From NCBI RefSeq assembly GCF_965660005.1, contig NZ_CBFHYF010000007.1, forward strand, positions 1 to 62,462: DNA of 62,462 nt, given 5' to 3'. How positions within the stretch are numbered: position 1 is the first letter of the stretch; each line of letters starts with the position of its first letter. Made by a program: the position numbers and the translations under genes. Origin of the DNA: Porticoccus sp965660005 (GTDB lineage Bacteria > Pseudomonadota > Gammaproteobacteria > Pseudomonadales > Porticoccaceae). Below, piece by piece: positions 1 to 9,511 of this stretch. The notes under the pieces were generated by a model. It was not told where the DNA came from. It did not search any database and was given only the letters and a program-made list of their open reading frames with translations.

Positions 1-1698
1 GTGGGCGCTTCCGTAGACAGTATTACCGGTGAAGAATCCACCGCACTGGTTGATCTCAAGTTACAACTCAAAAAAGCCCTGAAAAACCGGACTGAAAAGT
101 TGAGCTGGTTGTGTCCCGGTCGTACCGAAGCCGTGGCTGTCAGTATTGTCTATGTCGGTGATGACAACAGAGAGCTGGTGGTCACCCTCGATAATCAACA
201 ACTGGCCAGCGAGTTTGTTTCCCAGTCGGACAATGAGCCACTGATATCCAATGCTGATGTTGTTGAAAATGTCGAAGATATCGAGCTCACCCATGGTGTG
301 GTGCTGCCCGGCAGTGATATCTACGATGGTGCGGTGATCATCGACGAGGCGAGCCTCGGCGACCTGTCTGCCGGACCCCGGGGGCAGTTTGCAAGAGATC
401 ATTACTATGACAACCTTACCGGCTTGCCGAATCGACAGTTATTGATTCAGTCCATCAGTCAGTATCTGGATCGCCATCGTGATCGCCCGATATGTGGTGC
501 CCTGATGATTGTGGATATTGATCACTTCAAGGATATTAATGATTCCTGGGGTAACGCTGTCGGTGACCAGGTGATCATGAAAATTGGCCAGGCGTTGTCT
601 CGCCGGGTTTCCGGAAGCAATGTCCTCGCCCGCATGAGCGGCGATGAATTCGTACTTTTTGTCCCCCACCTCTCTGACGACCTCTCCAAAGCGGCCTGGG
701 ATGCGCAATCGTTGGCAGAAAAGCTTGGTGATGTGGTTGCCAGTCCACTGTTCCTTGATGGTCACGAAGTCATACTCACGGCAAGTATCGGTATTGCGCT
801 TGTTTCGGACAGCAGCCTCAGTGCCGAGCGCGTGTTGCAGTTTGCCGATACAGCCATGTACGAAGCAAAGCGAAAGGGTCGCAACAGCATCGCCTTTTTT
901 GATCCGTGCATCACTGAAAAAGCCCAGCGGCAAATCGGTATGAATACCCGGTTGCGCAAGGCGATGGATAACCATGAGTTCGTGCTTTATATACAGCCGC
1001 AAATCTCTGTCGAAACCGGCCAGCTATTGGGTGGCGAGGCACTATTGCGTTGGATGAACTCGGATAAAATTACCAACATGCCATCGGAGTTCATTCCGGT
1101 ACTTGAATCCTCCGGCTTGATTGTCGATGTAGGTCGATGGGTCATTCGCACTTCCTGTGAGTACATCAGGAATTTCATTGATCTGGGCATCTGGCAAGAC
1201 CATATGCGACTGGGCATCAATATTAGTCCGCGCCAGTTTCGCGACCCTCAATTGCTGGATATCGTCCAGCACAGCATGAAAAGTTACAATATAGACCCGA
1301 GTTTCCTCAATTTTGAGGTCACTGAAAACCTGGTTATTGAAGATGTGGACGAGGCCATCCGTAAAATGGAGGCGATCAAGTCTCTGGGTTGCATGTTTTC
1401 AATCGATGATTTCGGTATTGGCTACTCTTCCATGATTTATCTAAAGCGTCTGCCGTTTGATCAGCTGAAGATTGATCGTGAGTTTATTCGAAACATTCAT
1501 CGCGATCCGGAGAGTCGGGGTATTGTGGAGGCGATTATGGCCGTGTCCAGGCAATATGGTTTGAAGGTGACTGCCGAGGGTGTCGAGACGCCGGAGGCCC
1601 TTGAAATACTTCGGGAACTGGGCTGTCATTCCTACCAGGGTGCTCACTTTAGTATGCCGATTTCCTGTGATCGATTTACTAAATTGCTGGCCGCCTGA
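1..1698 (+). CDS. GGDEF-EAL cyclic-di-GMP signalling protein, 5' end probably cut by the window
   Basis: Bifunctional cyclic-di-GMP turnover protein. A GGDEF domain (about residues 137-300) has SGDEF at 213-217 in place of GGDEF. An EAL domain (about 315-562) carries EALLRW at 346-351 and the DDFGIGYSS loop, so phosphodiesterase activity is likely. No RxxD inhibitory site precedes SGDEF. The first 125 residues match no domain I recognise and show no membrane segment. The frame is open from base 1 (a GTG), so the true start may lie upstream. SGDEF variants can be active cyclases in other bacteria, so cyclase activity cannot be judged from the motif. It ends about 150 bp before ndk and is probably a separate unit. 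Confidence 0.9.
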   Translation: MGASVDSITGEESTALVDLKLQLKKALKNRTEKLSWLCPGRTEAVAVSIVYVGDDNRELVVTLDNQQLASEFVSQSDNEPLISNADVVENVEDIELTHGVVLPGSDIYDGAVIIDEASLGDLSAGPRGQFARDHYYDNLTGLPNRQLLIQSISQYLDRHRDRPICGALMIVDIDHFKDINDSWGNAVGDQVIMKIGQALSRRVSGSNVLARMSGDEFVLFVPHLSDDLSKAAWDAQSLAEKLGDVVASPLFLDGHEVILTASIGIALVSDSSLSAERVLQFADTAMYEAKRKGRNSIAFFDPCITEKAQRQIGMNTRLRKAMDNHEFVLYIQPQISVETGQLLGGEALLRWMNSDKITNMPSEFIPVLESSGLIVDVGRWVIRTSCEYIRNFIDLGIWQDHMRLGINISPRQFRDPQLLDIVQHSMKSYNIDPSFLNFEVTENLVIEDVDEAIRKMEAIKSLGCMFSIDDFGIGYSSMIYLKRLPFDQLKIDREFIRNIHRDPESRGIVEAIMAVSRQYGLKVTAEGVETPEALEILRELGCHSYQGAHFSMPISCDRFTKLLAA

Positions 1699-1734
1699 GT
1701 TTCCAGAAGAATCGGATCTTACTTTTGCTATTCC

Positions 1735-1763
1735 TTGTAACCCTTTGTATCGAAGCGTAAAAT
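1735..1763 (+). promoter_or_regulatory. Putative sigma-70 promoter of ndk
   Basis: TTGTAA (1735-1740), a 17-nt spacer and TAAAAT (1758-1763) give a plausible -35/-10 pair with transcription starting near 1770, about 80 nt before ndk. It lies in the only sizeable gap between the GGDEF-EAL gene and the long same-strand block that follows. Based on matches to consensus only. Confidence 0.45.
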
Positions 1764-1850
1764 GGCGCCTTTTTAAGCAGGCATTTACGGCCTTGTTTTT
1801 TGTGGCCTTTCTCATCTTTATTCCCGCTGCCATCTTTTTGGAGACCCTAA

Positions 1851-2276
1851 ATGGCTATAGAACGTACCCTTTCCATTATTAAACCTGATGCCGTGAGCAA
1901 AAATGTTGTTGGCCAGATTTATTCGCGGTTCGAAGAAGCCGGCCTGAAAATAGTTGCGGCAAAAATGATGCACCTTTCAGAGGAAAAGGCCGGTGGGTTT
2001 TATGCTGAGCATAAAGAGCGTCCGTTCTACGCTGATCTGGTTGGATTTATGACATCAGGCCCGGTCATGATCCAGGTGCTTGAAGGGGAAAATGCCGTGG
2101 TGACCAATCGCGATCTTATGGGCGCAACCAATCCAAAAGAAGCGGCAGCGGGAACCATCCGTGCCGATTTTGCCGAATCCATTGACGCCAATGCAGTGCA
2201 CGGCTCAGATTCAGTGACTTCAGCTGCCCGTGAAATTTCCTATTTCTTTAATGATGGTGAACTTTGCCCACGTTAG
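1851..2276 (+). CDS. ndk: Nucleoside diphosphate kinase
   Basis: Transfers the gamma-phosphate of ATP to other (deoxy)nucleoside diphosphates through a phospho-histidine, balancing NTP and dNTP pools in the cytoplasm. The 141 residues are the normal family length. The start ERTLSIIKPDAV and the catalytic His117 in NAVHGSDS are clear. A GGAG Shine-Dalgarno lies just ahead of the ATG. It heads the ndk-rlmN-pilF-rodZ-ispG-hisS order typical of Pseudomonas relatives; the 37-nt gap to rlmN suggests cotranscription. Confidence 0.98.
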   Translation: MAIERTLSIIKPDAVSKNVVGQIYSRFEEAGLKIVAAKMMHLSEEKAGGFYAEHKERPFYADLVGFMTSGPVMIQVLEGENAVVTNRDLMGATNPKEAAAGTIRADFAESIDANAVHGSDSVTSAAREISYFFNDGELCPR

Positions 2277-2313
2277 TTTCCAGTATTCCCGGTATCGCCG
2301 AGTGGAATAGGCC

Positions 2314-3480
2314 ATGAGCCAAATTTCTGCTGACTTCAATGCCGTCATTGAGCCCCAAGGGTTGAAGACCAACCTGCTGGGGCTTTCTGCTGAAAAACTG
2401 TCAGATTTTTTCGTCAATACGCTGGCAGAAAAACCCTTTCGTGCTACGCAAATGTTGAAGTGGATTCACCAGTTGGGAGTGGACGACTTCGATCTCATGA
2501 CCAATCTGTCAAAACCCCTGCGTGAGAGACTAAAGCAAGTTGCGGAGATTCGAGCCCCGGAAGTGGTTTCCCGGCAAGATTCTGCAGACGGCACTCGAAA
2601 GTGGTTGATTCGCGTTGAAGGTGGCAGTTGTATCGAAACGGTCTTTATTCCGGAAAAGGATCGGGGCACACTCTGCGTCTCCTCTCAGGTGGGCTGTTCG
2701 CTGGACTGCAGTTTCTGTGCGACGGGGAAGCAAGGTTTTAATCGTGATTTGACAGCTGCTGAAATTATTGGACAAGTCTGGATTGCCGCTAAATCTTTTG
2801 ATTCCCTTGGCGCTGGAAAAGACCGCGTGGTAAGTAATGTGGTCATGATGGGCATGGGTGAGCCACTACTTAATTTTGATAATGTTGTCGATGCGATGGG
2901 GCTGATGCTTCATGATAATGCCTACGGACTATCAAAGCGCCGCGTTACATTGAGCACTTCAGGTGTCGTGCCGGCACTCGATCGCCTCGGTGACGTTTCC
3001 GATGTGTCTTTGGCAATTTCACTTCACGCACCCAATGATGCACTGCGCGATGAGCTGGTGCCGATCAATAAAAAATACCCAATTGCCATGTTGCTTGATT
3101 CTGCTCGTCGTTATCTTGATAAGATGCCTGATGTACGTCGCAAAATCACTATTGAATATACAATGATGGATCAGGTAAATGATCGCGATGAGCATGCGCG
3201 GGAACTGGCTGTTTTGCTCAAGGATATTCCCTGTAAAATTAACCTGATTCCGTTTAATCCGTTTGCCAATTCGACCTACAGGCGAGTGACCAACACGGCG
3301 TTAAATCGTTTCAGGGACATCCTCCATCATGAAGGTTATACGGTGACCGTTCGAACTACCCGTGGAGATGATATTGCAGCAGCCTGTGGCCAGCTTGCTG
3401 GTACCGTTAACGATCGGACCCGCCGCAGTCAGCGCTATCAAGAAGAGCGGGAAACATTGCCCGTGAGGTTCGTGAGTTGA
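2314..3480 (+). CDS. rlmN: Dual-specificity 23S rRNA/tRNA A2 methyltransferase RlmN
   Basis: Radical-SAM enzyme that methylates C2 of adenosine 2503 in 23S rRNA and of adenosine 37 in some tRNAs. The 4Fe-4S motif CSLDCSFC is at residues 128-135. Cys121 just upstream and the C-terminal Cys in the GDDIAAACGQLAG segment, which forms the methyl-carrying thiol in this family, are both present. At 388 residues it is full length. It lies between ndk and pilF; the neighbour's Shine-Dalgarno begins 22 nt past its stop. Confidence 0.97.
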   Translation: MSQISADFNAVIEPQGLKTNLLGLSAEKLSDFFVNTLAEKPFRATQMLKWIHQLGVDDFDLMTNLSKPLRERLKQVAEIRAPEVVSRQDSADGTRKWLIRVEGGSCIETVFIPEKDRGTLCVSSQVGCSLDCSFCATGKQGFNRDLTAAEIIGQVWIAAKSFDSLGAGKDRVVSNVVMMGMGEPLLNFDNVVDAMGLMLHDNAYGLSKRRVTLSTSGVVPALDRLGDVSDVSLAISLHAPNDALRDELVPINKKYPIAMLLDSARRYLDKMPDVRRKITIEYTMMDQVNDRDEHARELAVLLKDIPCKINLIPFNPFANSTYRRVTNTALNRFRDILHHEGYTVTVRTTRGDDIAAACGQLAGTVNDRTRRSQRYQEERETLPVRFVS

Positions 3481-3514
3481 TAAACACGATGAGTGGGTCA
3501 CAGGAGGTGTGTGT

Positions 3515-4297
3515 ATGAAGTTCAAATGGTCCTCCATGTTGTTCGCTGTTGGATTGTTCTCGGTACTTCTTTCGGTCGGTTGTGCGACGACAAAAAGTGG
3601 AGCCAGTGTTGATAAGCAAAAGGTACTGGATAATCGCCTGGATCTTGCCATGGGCTATTTGACAAGAGGAGATCACGAGCGCACCCGCTATCACCTCAAC
3701 AAGGCAATGGAGGTGGATGGCAGTGCCCCCGCTGTGCACGATGCCTGGGCATTGTTGTACCAACAGGAAAAAGAGTTTGAAGAAGCGGAGAAACATTTCC
3801 GGAAGGCATTGAGTCACGATCCGAAGTTTACCCGCGGGAGAAATAACTACGGTATGTTCCTGTTGAGCCAGAACCGTTTCGAAGATGCCTACCATCAGTT
3901 TCTTGAAGGCTCTGAAGATCTCGGCTACCCCAGACGTGCCGAGCTTTTTCTCAAAGTTGGTTTGACGGCATTGCAGCTCAACAAGCTGGCAGAGGCGGAA
4001 AGTGCTTTCAACAAAGCGCTGGACCTTGATTCGCGAATGTTACTGGCTCATATCGAGTTGGCTGATCTGGCTTATAAGAGGGGCGACTACCAGCTAGCAC
4101 AACAACGATTAAACCAGTACAACGACACCAGAAACAGCCCTACGCCTCGAGGTCTTTGGCTGGGTGTCAGACTTGCAAATAAACTCGGTAATCGTGATGC
4201 ACAGGCTAGTCAGGGACTGGCGTTGAGAAACCTTTATCCAGATTCGCGGGAGAATCAGGAATATAAGAACTGGTTGAATGATGAGCAAAAACCTTAG
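3515..4297 (+). CDS. pilF: Type IV pilus biogenesis/stability lipoprotein PilW (PilF)
   Basis: Outer-membrane pilotin that helps the PilQ secretin assemble. The lipobox is LSVGC (Cys23 in this numbering), followed by repeated TPR-like helices through most of the 260 residues, as in the family. The frame is open from a GTG at 3509, but AGGAGG at 3502-3507 sits 7 nt before the ATG at 3515, so I take that start. The stop overlaps rodZ by 20 nt, indicating coupled translation. With pilZ and fimV elsewhere in the window it points to a type IV pilus. Confidence 0.93.
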   Translation: MKFKWSSMLFAVGLFSVLLSVGCATTKSGASVDKQKVLDNRLDLAMGYLTRGDHERTRYHLNKAMEVDGSAPAVHDAWALLYQQEKEFEEAEKHFRKALSHDPKFTRGRNNYGMFLLSQNRFEDAYHQFLEGSEDLGYPRRAELFLKVGLTALQLNKLAEAESAFNKALDLDSRMLLAHIELADLAYKRGDYQLAQQRLNQYNDTRNSPTPRGLWLGVRLANKLGNRDAQASQGLALRNLYPDSRENQEYKNWLNDEQKP

Positions 4298-5108
4298 CGA
4301 AGAACCATTGCAGCAACCCGTGCCCGAGAAATCCTCACCCGGGGAAATCCTGCGTCGGACCAGAAAGGAGCGTGGCTTAAGTGTTGAGGATGTCATTGCG
4401 GAATTGGGTGTAACGAAGGCGACCCTGAGTGCACTGGAAAGTGATGATTTTGACCGCCTGCCTTCCCCCCTTTTTGTTAAAGGTTACGCAAAAACATACT
4501 GTGCCCTGTTGGGGCTGGCTGATCAGGATCTGCTTGAAAGTCTTGAACAGTCGATGAGTGAGCAGGGGATCCATCAACGTGAACCCGCTATAAAATTTCC
4601 ACCAGCACCCAATAAAATCGGCCATTTTTTTAAAAATGCCCTTCCTCTGGCAGCGCTCACGATTTTGGTGGTGATTATATTGCTGCTGGTTATCCAGGCC
4701 GCTGATAAGATCAAATTACCCTTTTTTGACAATGACAAACCGCTGCTTGATTCAGCCAAATCTGCTGTTCTCAGTATGAAGCCGGCAATGGCTTCAGTAA
4801 TGGATCAGGAGTTCGATGGGTTGGATGTTAAGGCAGACAAGCAGGATATTCTGCAAACACTGATACTGGATGTGGCTCAACAGAGTTGGGTAGAAGTTTT
4901 CGACGCCACGGGTGATCTTTTGATTGCGGACCTCCAACCATCAGGAACACAGCTAGAGATATCTGGTGAAGCCCCTTTTAAAGTGAGTCTGGGTTATGCC
5001 CAGGGTGTGCAGATTCGATATGGTGGTAAAGTCGTGCCGGTACTCAATATCGGGACGGATAACACGGCAGTTGTTAATGTTGGTCTTGATGCTAACTTGG
5101 AAAATTAA
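4278..5108 (+). CDS. rodZ: RodZ-like cytoskeletal protein (HTH, TM segment, DUF4115)
   Basis: Membrane-anchored partner of MreB that helps set rod shape. It has a Xre-type helix-turn-helix at about residues 20-90 (GEILRRTRKERGLSVEDV onwards), one membrane segment near 114-135 (LAALTILVVIILLLVI) and a periplasmic DUF4115 domain at about 195-270. At 276 residues it is shorter than E. coli RodZ but normal for the family. It lies between pilF and ispG as in Pseudomonas. The start ATG is doubled (4278, 4281); either would serve. Confidence 0.9.
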   Translation: MMSKNLSEEPLQQPVPEKSSPGEILRRTRKERGLSVEDVIAELGVTKATLSALESDDFDRLPSPLFVKGYAKTYCALLGLADQDLLESLEQSMSEQGIHQREPAIKFPPAPNKIGHFFKNALPLAALTILVVIILLLVIQAADKIKLPFFDNDKPLLDSAKSAVLSMKPAMASVMDQEFDGLDVKADKQDILQTLILDVAQQSWVEVFDATGDLLIADLQPSGTQLEISGEAPFKVSLGYAQGVQIRYGGKVVPVLNIGTDNTAVVNVGLDANLEN

Positions 5109-5114
5109 AAGATT

Positions 5115-6227
5115 ATGCATTCTCTGTCACCCATTGTAAGAAGAAAATCACGTCAGATTATGGTGGGCAACGTGCCAGTGGGTGGCGATGCGCCAATTTC
5201 TATTCAAAGCATGACCAATACAGAAACTACTGACGTCGTGGCCACAGTTGCACAGATCAATCGGTTGATCGCCGCAGGTGCTGATATTGTCAGAGTTTCA
5301 GTGCCCTCCATGGAGGCAGCAGAGGCGTTTGGTGCTATCCGAAAACTGGTTGCTGTGCCTCTAGTGGCTGATATTCACTTTGATTATCGTATTGCTCTCA
5401 GGGTGGCTGACCTCGGGGTGGATTGTTTGCGCATAAACCCCGGCAACATAGGGCGTGAAAAACGCATTCAGGCCGTGGTCAACAAAGCACGGGACCTGAA
5501 TATTCCGATTAGAATTGGTGTCAATGCCGGTTCGTTAGAGAAAGACCTGCAAAAAAAATACGGTGAGCCGACACCCGATGCGCTGGTTGAGTCCGCCATG
5601 AGACATGTGGAGATTCTCGACAGCCTAGACTTCCACAATTTTAAACTGAGTCTGAAGGCATCAGATATTTTTATGGCCGTGGCCGCTTATCGAAAAATTG
5701 CCACCTTGATTGACAACCCGCTGCATTTGGGAATTACCGAGGCAGGTGGTCTGCGTGGTGGAACCGTCAAATCCTCCATTGGTCTCGGGTTGCTTTTGAT
5801 GGACGGTATTGGTGATACCATTCGTGTATCACTTGCCGCGGACCCTGTGGAGGAGGTTAAAGTCGGCTGGGAGATGCTGAAAAGCCTCAGACTGCGGAGC
5901 AAAGGGATCAATTTTATTGCCTGCCCCAGCTGTTCCCGACAAAACTTTGATGTCATCAAAACCATGAATGAACTGGAATTGCGCCTTGAAGACATTACGA
6001 CTCCGATGGATGTGGCCGTTATCGGTTGTATCGTCAACGGACCCGGAGAGGCAAGGGAAGTGGATATTGGCTTGACTGGCGGAACGCCCAATAATCTGGT
6101 TTACATTGATGGCAAGCCGAGCCAGAAGCTTTCCCAGGAAAATCTGGTGGATGAGCTTGAGAATTTAATTCGCAACAAAGCCGCTTGCAAAGCAGCACAA
6201 CAAGAAAATCTGATAGCGAAATCCTGA
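5115..6227 (+). CDS. ispG: 4-hydroxy-3-methylbut-2-enyl diphosphate synthase IspG
   Basis: Penultimate step of the MEP isoprenoid pathway: a 4Fe-4S enzyme that reductively opens methylerythritol cyclodiphosphate to HMBPP. Cluster ligands are visible in CPSC and in CIVNGPGEA near the C-terminus. At 370 residues it matches the short proteobacterial form. It starts 6 nt after rodZ, and its TGA overlaps the hisS ATG (TGATG at 6225-6229), so the three genes are probably translated as one unit. Confidence 0.97.
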   Translation: MHSLSPIVRRKSRQIMVGNVPVGGDAPISIQSMTNTETTDVVATVAQINRLIAAGADIVRVSVPSMEAAEAFGAIRKLVAVPLVADIHFDYRIALRVADLGVDCLRINPGNIGREKRIQAVVNKARDLNIPIRIGVNAGSLEKDLQKKYGEPTPDALVESAMRHVEILDSLDFHNFKLSLKASDIFMAVAAYRKIATLIDNPLHLGITEAGGLRGGTVKSSIGLGLLLMDGIGDTIRVSLAADPVEEVKVGWEMLKSLRLRSKGINFIACPSCSRQNFDVIKTMNELELRLEDITTPMDVAVIGCIVNGPGEAREVDIGLTGGTPNNLVYIDGKPSQKLSQENLVDELENLIRNKAACKAAQQENLIAKS

Positions 6228-7513
6228 TGAAAAAAATGCAATCCATTCGGGGGATGAATGATCTCCTCCCCGAAGAGTCACCTGTTTGGCAATACCTGGA
6301 GCGTTCGGTTGCGGATTTGCTGGCGAGGTACGGGTATCGTGAAATTCGTTTCCCCATTATTGAGTCGACTGATCTGTTCAAACGTTCAATAGGTGAAGTG
6401 ACCGATATTGTCGAAAAAGAAATGTATACCTTTGATGATCGTAACGGAGAAAGTTTGACTCTCCGCCCCGAGGGTACAGCAGGCTGTGTTCGTGCCTGTG
6501 AGCAGCATGGCCTGCTCTTTAATCAGACCCAACGACTCTGGTACCAGGGGCCGATGTTCCGTTATGAGCGGCCACAAAAGGGCCGTTTGAGACAGTTTCA
6601 CCAGATCGGTGTCGAGGTGTTCGGACTCGATGGTCCGGATGTCGACGCCGAATTGCTGGCAATGACCTGGCGGCTATGGCAACAGCTCGGTATCGACACC
6701 CGGGTTACCCTACAGATCAACTCACTGGGCACGAATGCCGCGAGAGCGAACTACCGCGATGCACTGGTCGAGTACCTGACGCATCACAACGGTAATCTGG
6801 ATGAAGATAGCCAGCGGCGACTGCACAGCAATCCCATGCGAATTCTCGACAGTAAAAATCCCACTGTTCAGGCAATTCTCGATGCGGCACCCGCACTGGA
6901 TGACTTTCTGGATGATGAATCATTGCTCCATTTTCAACAGTTGCAGGTGTTACTGAAGCAGGCGGGAGTGCCCTATCAGATTAATAATCGCCTCGTCAGA
7001 GGGCTCGATTATTATGGCAAGACGGTCTTCGAGTGGGTGACGGATGCGCTGGGGGCTCAGGGAGCCGTTTGTGCCGGCGGCCGCTATGATGGTCTGGTTG
7101 AACAGCTGGGAGGCAAACACACTCCTGCTGTTGGTTTTGCCATGGGACTGGAGCGGTTGGTATTGCTGCTTGACGCGGCTGGTGTGGTGCCGGATAGTAT
7201 CGCCCGGCAATTGGATGTCTATCTCGTTGCTGTTGGTGATGTGCAGGGTAAAGCCATTCAATTGGGTGAGGCTCTCAGAAGCCAGTGCCCCCAGCTGCGT
7301 CTGCTCAACCACTGTGGCGGCGGTGGTTTCAAGGCACAGATAAAGAAAGCTGACAAAAGCGGTGCTTTGATTGCCTTGATCCTCGGTGAGGACGAAGTGG
7401 CAAATGATCGTGTTACAGTTAAATTTCTGCGTGAAGACAGACCGCAGGAAAGCATTGCCATTGATGATGCAATGGCCTTATTGAAGCGTATTTTTCTGGT
7501 TAACGGGAGCTAG
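6227..7513 (+). CDS. hisS: Histidyl-tRNA synthetase
   Basis: Class II synthetase that charges tRNA-His. The N-terminus MKKMQSIRGMNDLLP fits the family start. Motif 2 (FRYERPQKGRLRQFHQ) and the histidine-specific LVRGLDYYGKTVFEW and motif 3 region GFAMGLERL are present. The frame is open from a TTG at 6185 inside ispG, but the ATG at 6227, overlapping the ispG stop, gives the usual length of 428 residues. yfgM follows 2 nt later. Confidence 0.97.
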   Translation: MKKMQSIRGMNDLLPEESPVWQYLERSVADLLARYGYREIRFPIIESTDLFKRSIGEVTDIVEKEMYTFDDRNGESLTLRPEGTAGCVRACEQHGLLFNQTQRLWYQGPMFRYERPQKGRLRQFHQIGVEVFGLDGPDVDAELLAMTWRLWQQLGIDTRVTLQINSLGTNAARANYRDALVEYLTHHNGNLDEDSQRRLHSNPMRILDSKNPTVQAILDAAPALDDFLDDESLLHFQQLQVLLKQAGVPYQINNRLVRGLDYYGKTVFEWVTDALGAQGAVCAGGRYDGLVEQLGGKHTPAVGFAMGLERLVLLLDAAGVVPDSIARQLDVYLVAVGDVQGKAIQLGEALRSQCPQLRLLNHCGGGGFKAQIKKADKSGALIALILGEDEVANDRVTVKFLREDRPQESIAIDDAMALLKRIFLVNGS

Positions 7514-7515
7514 TT

Positions 7516-8217
7516 GTGGCAGAACATCTCAGTGATGAGGAACAGCTTGATAACTTTAAACGCTGGTTTAAAGAAAATGGTCTCTCCACGGTAGTGGTTG
7601 TCGTACTGGCTGCGGGTGGTTATTTCGGGTGGGATTTCTGGAAAAGCTACAGTGAGAAAACGGCCCAGTCTGCATCGATTATCTATCAGCAAATGATGGA
7701 TACAGCAATGGTTGATCCTGGTGAGTCCCTCAATGACAGCCAAAAAGACCAGGTCAGTGAACTGGCTGTCCAGTTGAAAAACGATTATTCGAGAACGCAG
7801 TATGCCCGTTATGGTGCCATGTTGCTGGCCAGACTGGCGGCCGAAGAGGGCGACCTCGAGGTTGCTGCTGAACAACTCGAATGGGCACTAAAGGGTGCTG
7901 ACGAAGGCCTGTCACTGGTGATTAAACTGCGACTTGCCCGCATTGAAGTGGCCCAAGGCAACATAGATGCCGGGATAGAAATGCTGAATGTGAAAGATCC
8001 GAAGACGATGAACAGCGCCTATGCCGAGGCACGAGGGGATTTTTATCTGATGAAAGGGGACCGGGAAGCAGCCCATACGGCTTACTTGGAAGCGTTGCAA
8101 TCAGTGGCAGAAAACGATAACCAAAGTCGTTCCATCATCGAGCTGAAACTCACATATGTGGCCCCTGCCTCAGAACTCGTCCCTGACCCAACCGACGCCT
8201 CATTGGGGGACAGTTAA
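7516..8217 (+). CDS. yfgM: YfgM family TPR protein, SecYEG-associated
   Basis: Inner-membrane protein with one N-terminal membrane segment (STVVVVVLAAGGYFGWDFW, about residues 24-42) and a periplasmic TPR domain. In E. coli it binds SecYEG and passes exported proteins to periplasmic chaperones. The GTG start is preceded by GGGAG with a 6-nt spacer. It sits in the conserved hisS-yfgM-bamB-der order, and its TAA overlaps the bamB ATG by one base, so the two are probably coupled. Confidence 0.93.
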   Translation: MAEHLSDEEQLDNFKRWFKENGLSTVVVVVLAAGGYFGWDFWKSYSEKTAQSASIIYQQMMDTAMVDPGESLNDSQKDQVSELAVQLKNDYSRTQYARYGAMLLARLAAEEGDLEVAAEQLEWALKGADEGLSLVIKLRLARIEVAQGNIDAGIEMLNVKDPKTMNSAYAEARGDFYLMKGDREAAHTAYLEALQSVAENDNQSRSIIELKLTYVAPASELVPDPTDASLGDS

Positions 8218-9377
8218 TGAGAAACCTGTTATGCCTTTTTCTTATCTTGTCGCTGGTTTCCGGTTGTGCGTCCTTAAAAAAACTCGGTAGCGCTGGCAAA
8301 GAGTCAGACAAAACCCGCACCGCGGCTCTCGTTGCTTTTGAAAATGAAATAAAAATCGCCAAATTGTGGTCGACCAATGCTCTGGGTGAGTACGGATCCA
8401 TTAATGGCGGGATTCGTCCAGTATTGGCTGCTGGCATCATTTATGCTGCGGATAGCGCTGGTGATGTCATTGCCCTCGATGCCGATACTGGTAAACAGAT
8501 ATGGAAGAAGAGTCTCGACTTTCCACTGGCTGGAGGGGTTGGATTCGGTGGTGGCCTGGTGGTTGTGGCGGGCACAGATGGTGGTGTCTTTGCGCTCGAG
8601 GCTGAAACAGGGGAACAGCGATGGAATGCCAGGGTAACGAGTGAAGTCTTGGCCTCTCCAGCAGTGAATGAGACGGTTGTCGTGGTGCAAAGCCATGATG
8701 GGAAGCTGGTGGGTTTACACCCGTCCAATGGTGAAAAACGCTGGCAGTTCGAAATTGATATCCCGATTTTAACCCTGCGGGGAACCAGCCCTCCGATTCT
8801 GTCGGACAACATGCTGATTGCCGGATTCGCAAATGGCAAAGTAATCGCGCTGACAGCTGACTCCGGTTCGATACTTTGGGAAAACCGGTTAGCGATTCCT
8901 CAGGGTAGAACTGAGCTCGAGCGACTAGTTGATGTTGACGGTCGCGCTGTGTTGGTGGATGAAGTTATTTATGCTTCTTCCTACCAAGGTCGAATAGGCG
9001 CTATCGCGAAGGCCTCGGGTAGAGGCATCTGGTATCAGGACGCCTCCTCCGTACATGATCTCGCGTATGGTCTTGAGCAGGTCTATTCAGTGCAGAAGGA
9101 CGATGAAGTACGCGCCATCAGGGGTAACAGTGGACAAATACTCTGGAGCAACGATCAACTGACATTACGCAAGTTGAACGCCCCGGTTACCATTGAAGGC
9201 AATTTGGCCGTCGCAGATGGGGAAGGGTACCTTCATTTTCTATCACAAACAGATGGCCGCTTTGTCGCCCGGGTCAGAGTAGACAGTGATGGTGTTACCG
9301 CTCCCATGATCGCTGACGGGCAGACACTGTATGTGCAAGATAACAGTGGTGGAATAACTGCTTATCAGCTTGATTGA
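8217..9377 (+). CDS. bamB: Outer-membrane assembly lipoprotein BamB
   Basis: Subunit of the BAM complex that inserts beta-barrel proteins into the outer membrane. The signal peptide ends in lipobox LVSGC (Cys17), and the rest is a run of PQQ/WD-like blades with repeated ALDADTGKQIWK-type motifs, an eight-bladed propeller in the family. At 386 residues it is full length. A 134-bp gap with no recognised feature separates it from der, so der may have its own promoter. Confidence 0.96.
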   Translation: MRNLLCLFLILSLVSGCASLKKLGSAGKESDKTRTAALVAFENEIKIAKLWSTNALGEYGSINGGIRPVLAAGIIYAADSAGDVIALDADTGKQIWKKSLDFPLAGGVGFGGGLVVVAGTDGGVFALEAETGEQRWNARVTSEVLASPAVNETVVVVQSHDGKLVGLHPSNGEKRWQFEIDIPILTLRGTSPPILSDNMLIAGFANGKVIALTADSGSILWENRLAIPQGRTELERLVDVDGRAVLVDEVIYASSYQGRIGAIAKASGRGIWYQDASSVHDLAYGLEQVYSVQKDDEVRAIRGNSGQILWSNDQLTLRKLNAPVTIEGNLAVADGEGYLHFLSQTDGRFVARVRVDSDGVTAPMIADGQTLYVQDNSGGITAYQLD

Positions 9378-9511
9378 AGTCGCTGTTGAAATACCGTTTT
9401 CTGTTCGCTGCAGTTCAATATCTATAGACCGGCAGTTCTTGCCAGGCACTGTATGCTGGTGTTGCCAACGGCCCTTCCCTGCACTCAGAAGCCATCAATG
9501 GGTATAAAAAA

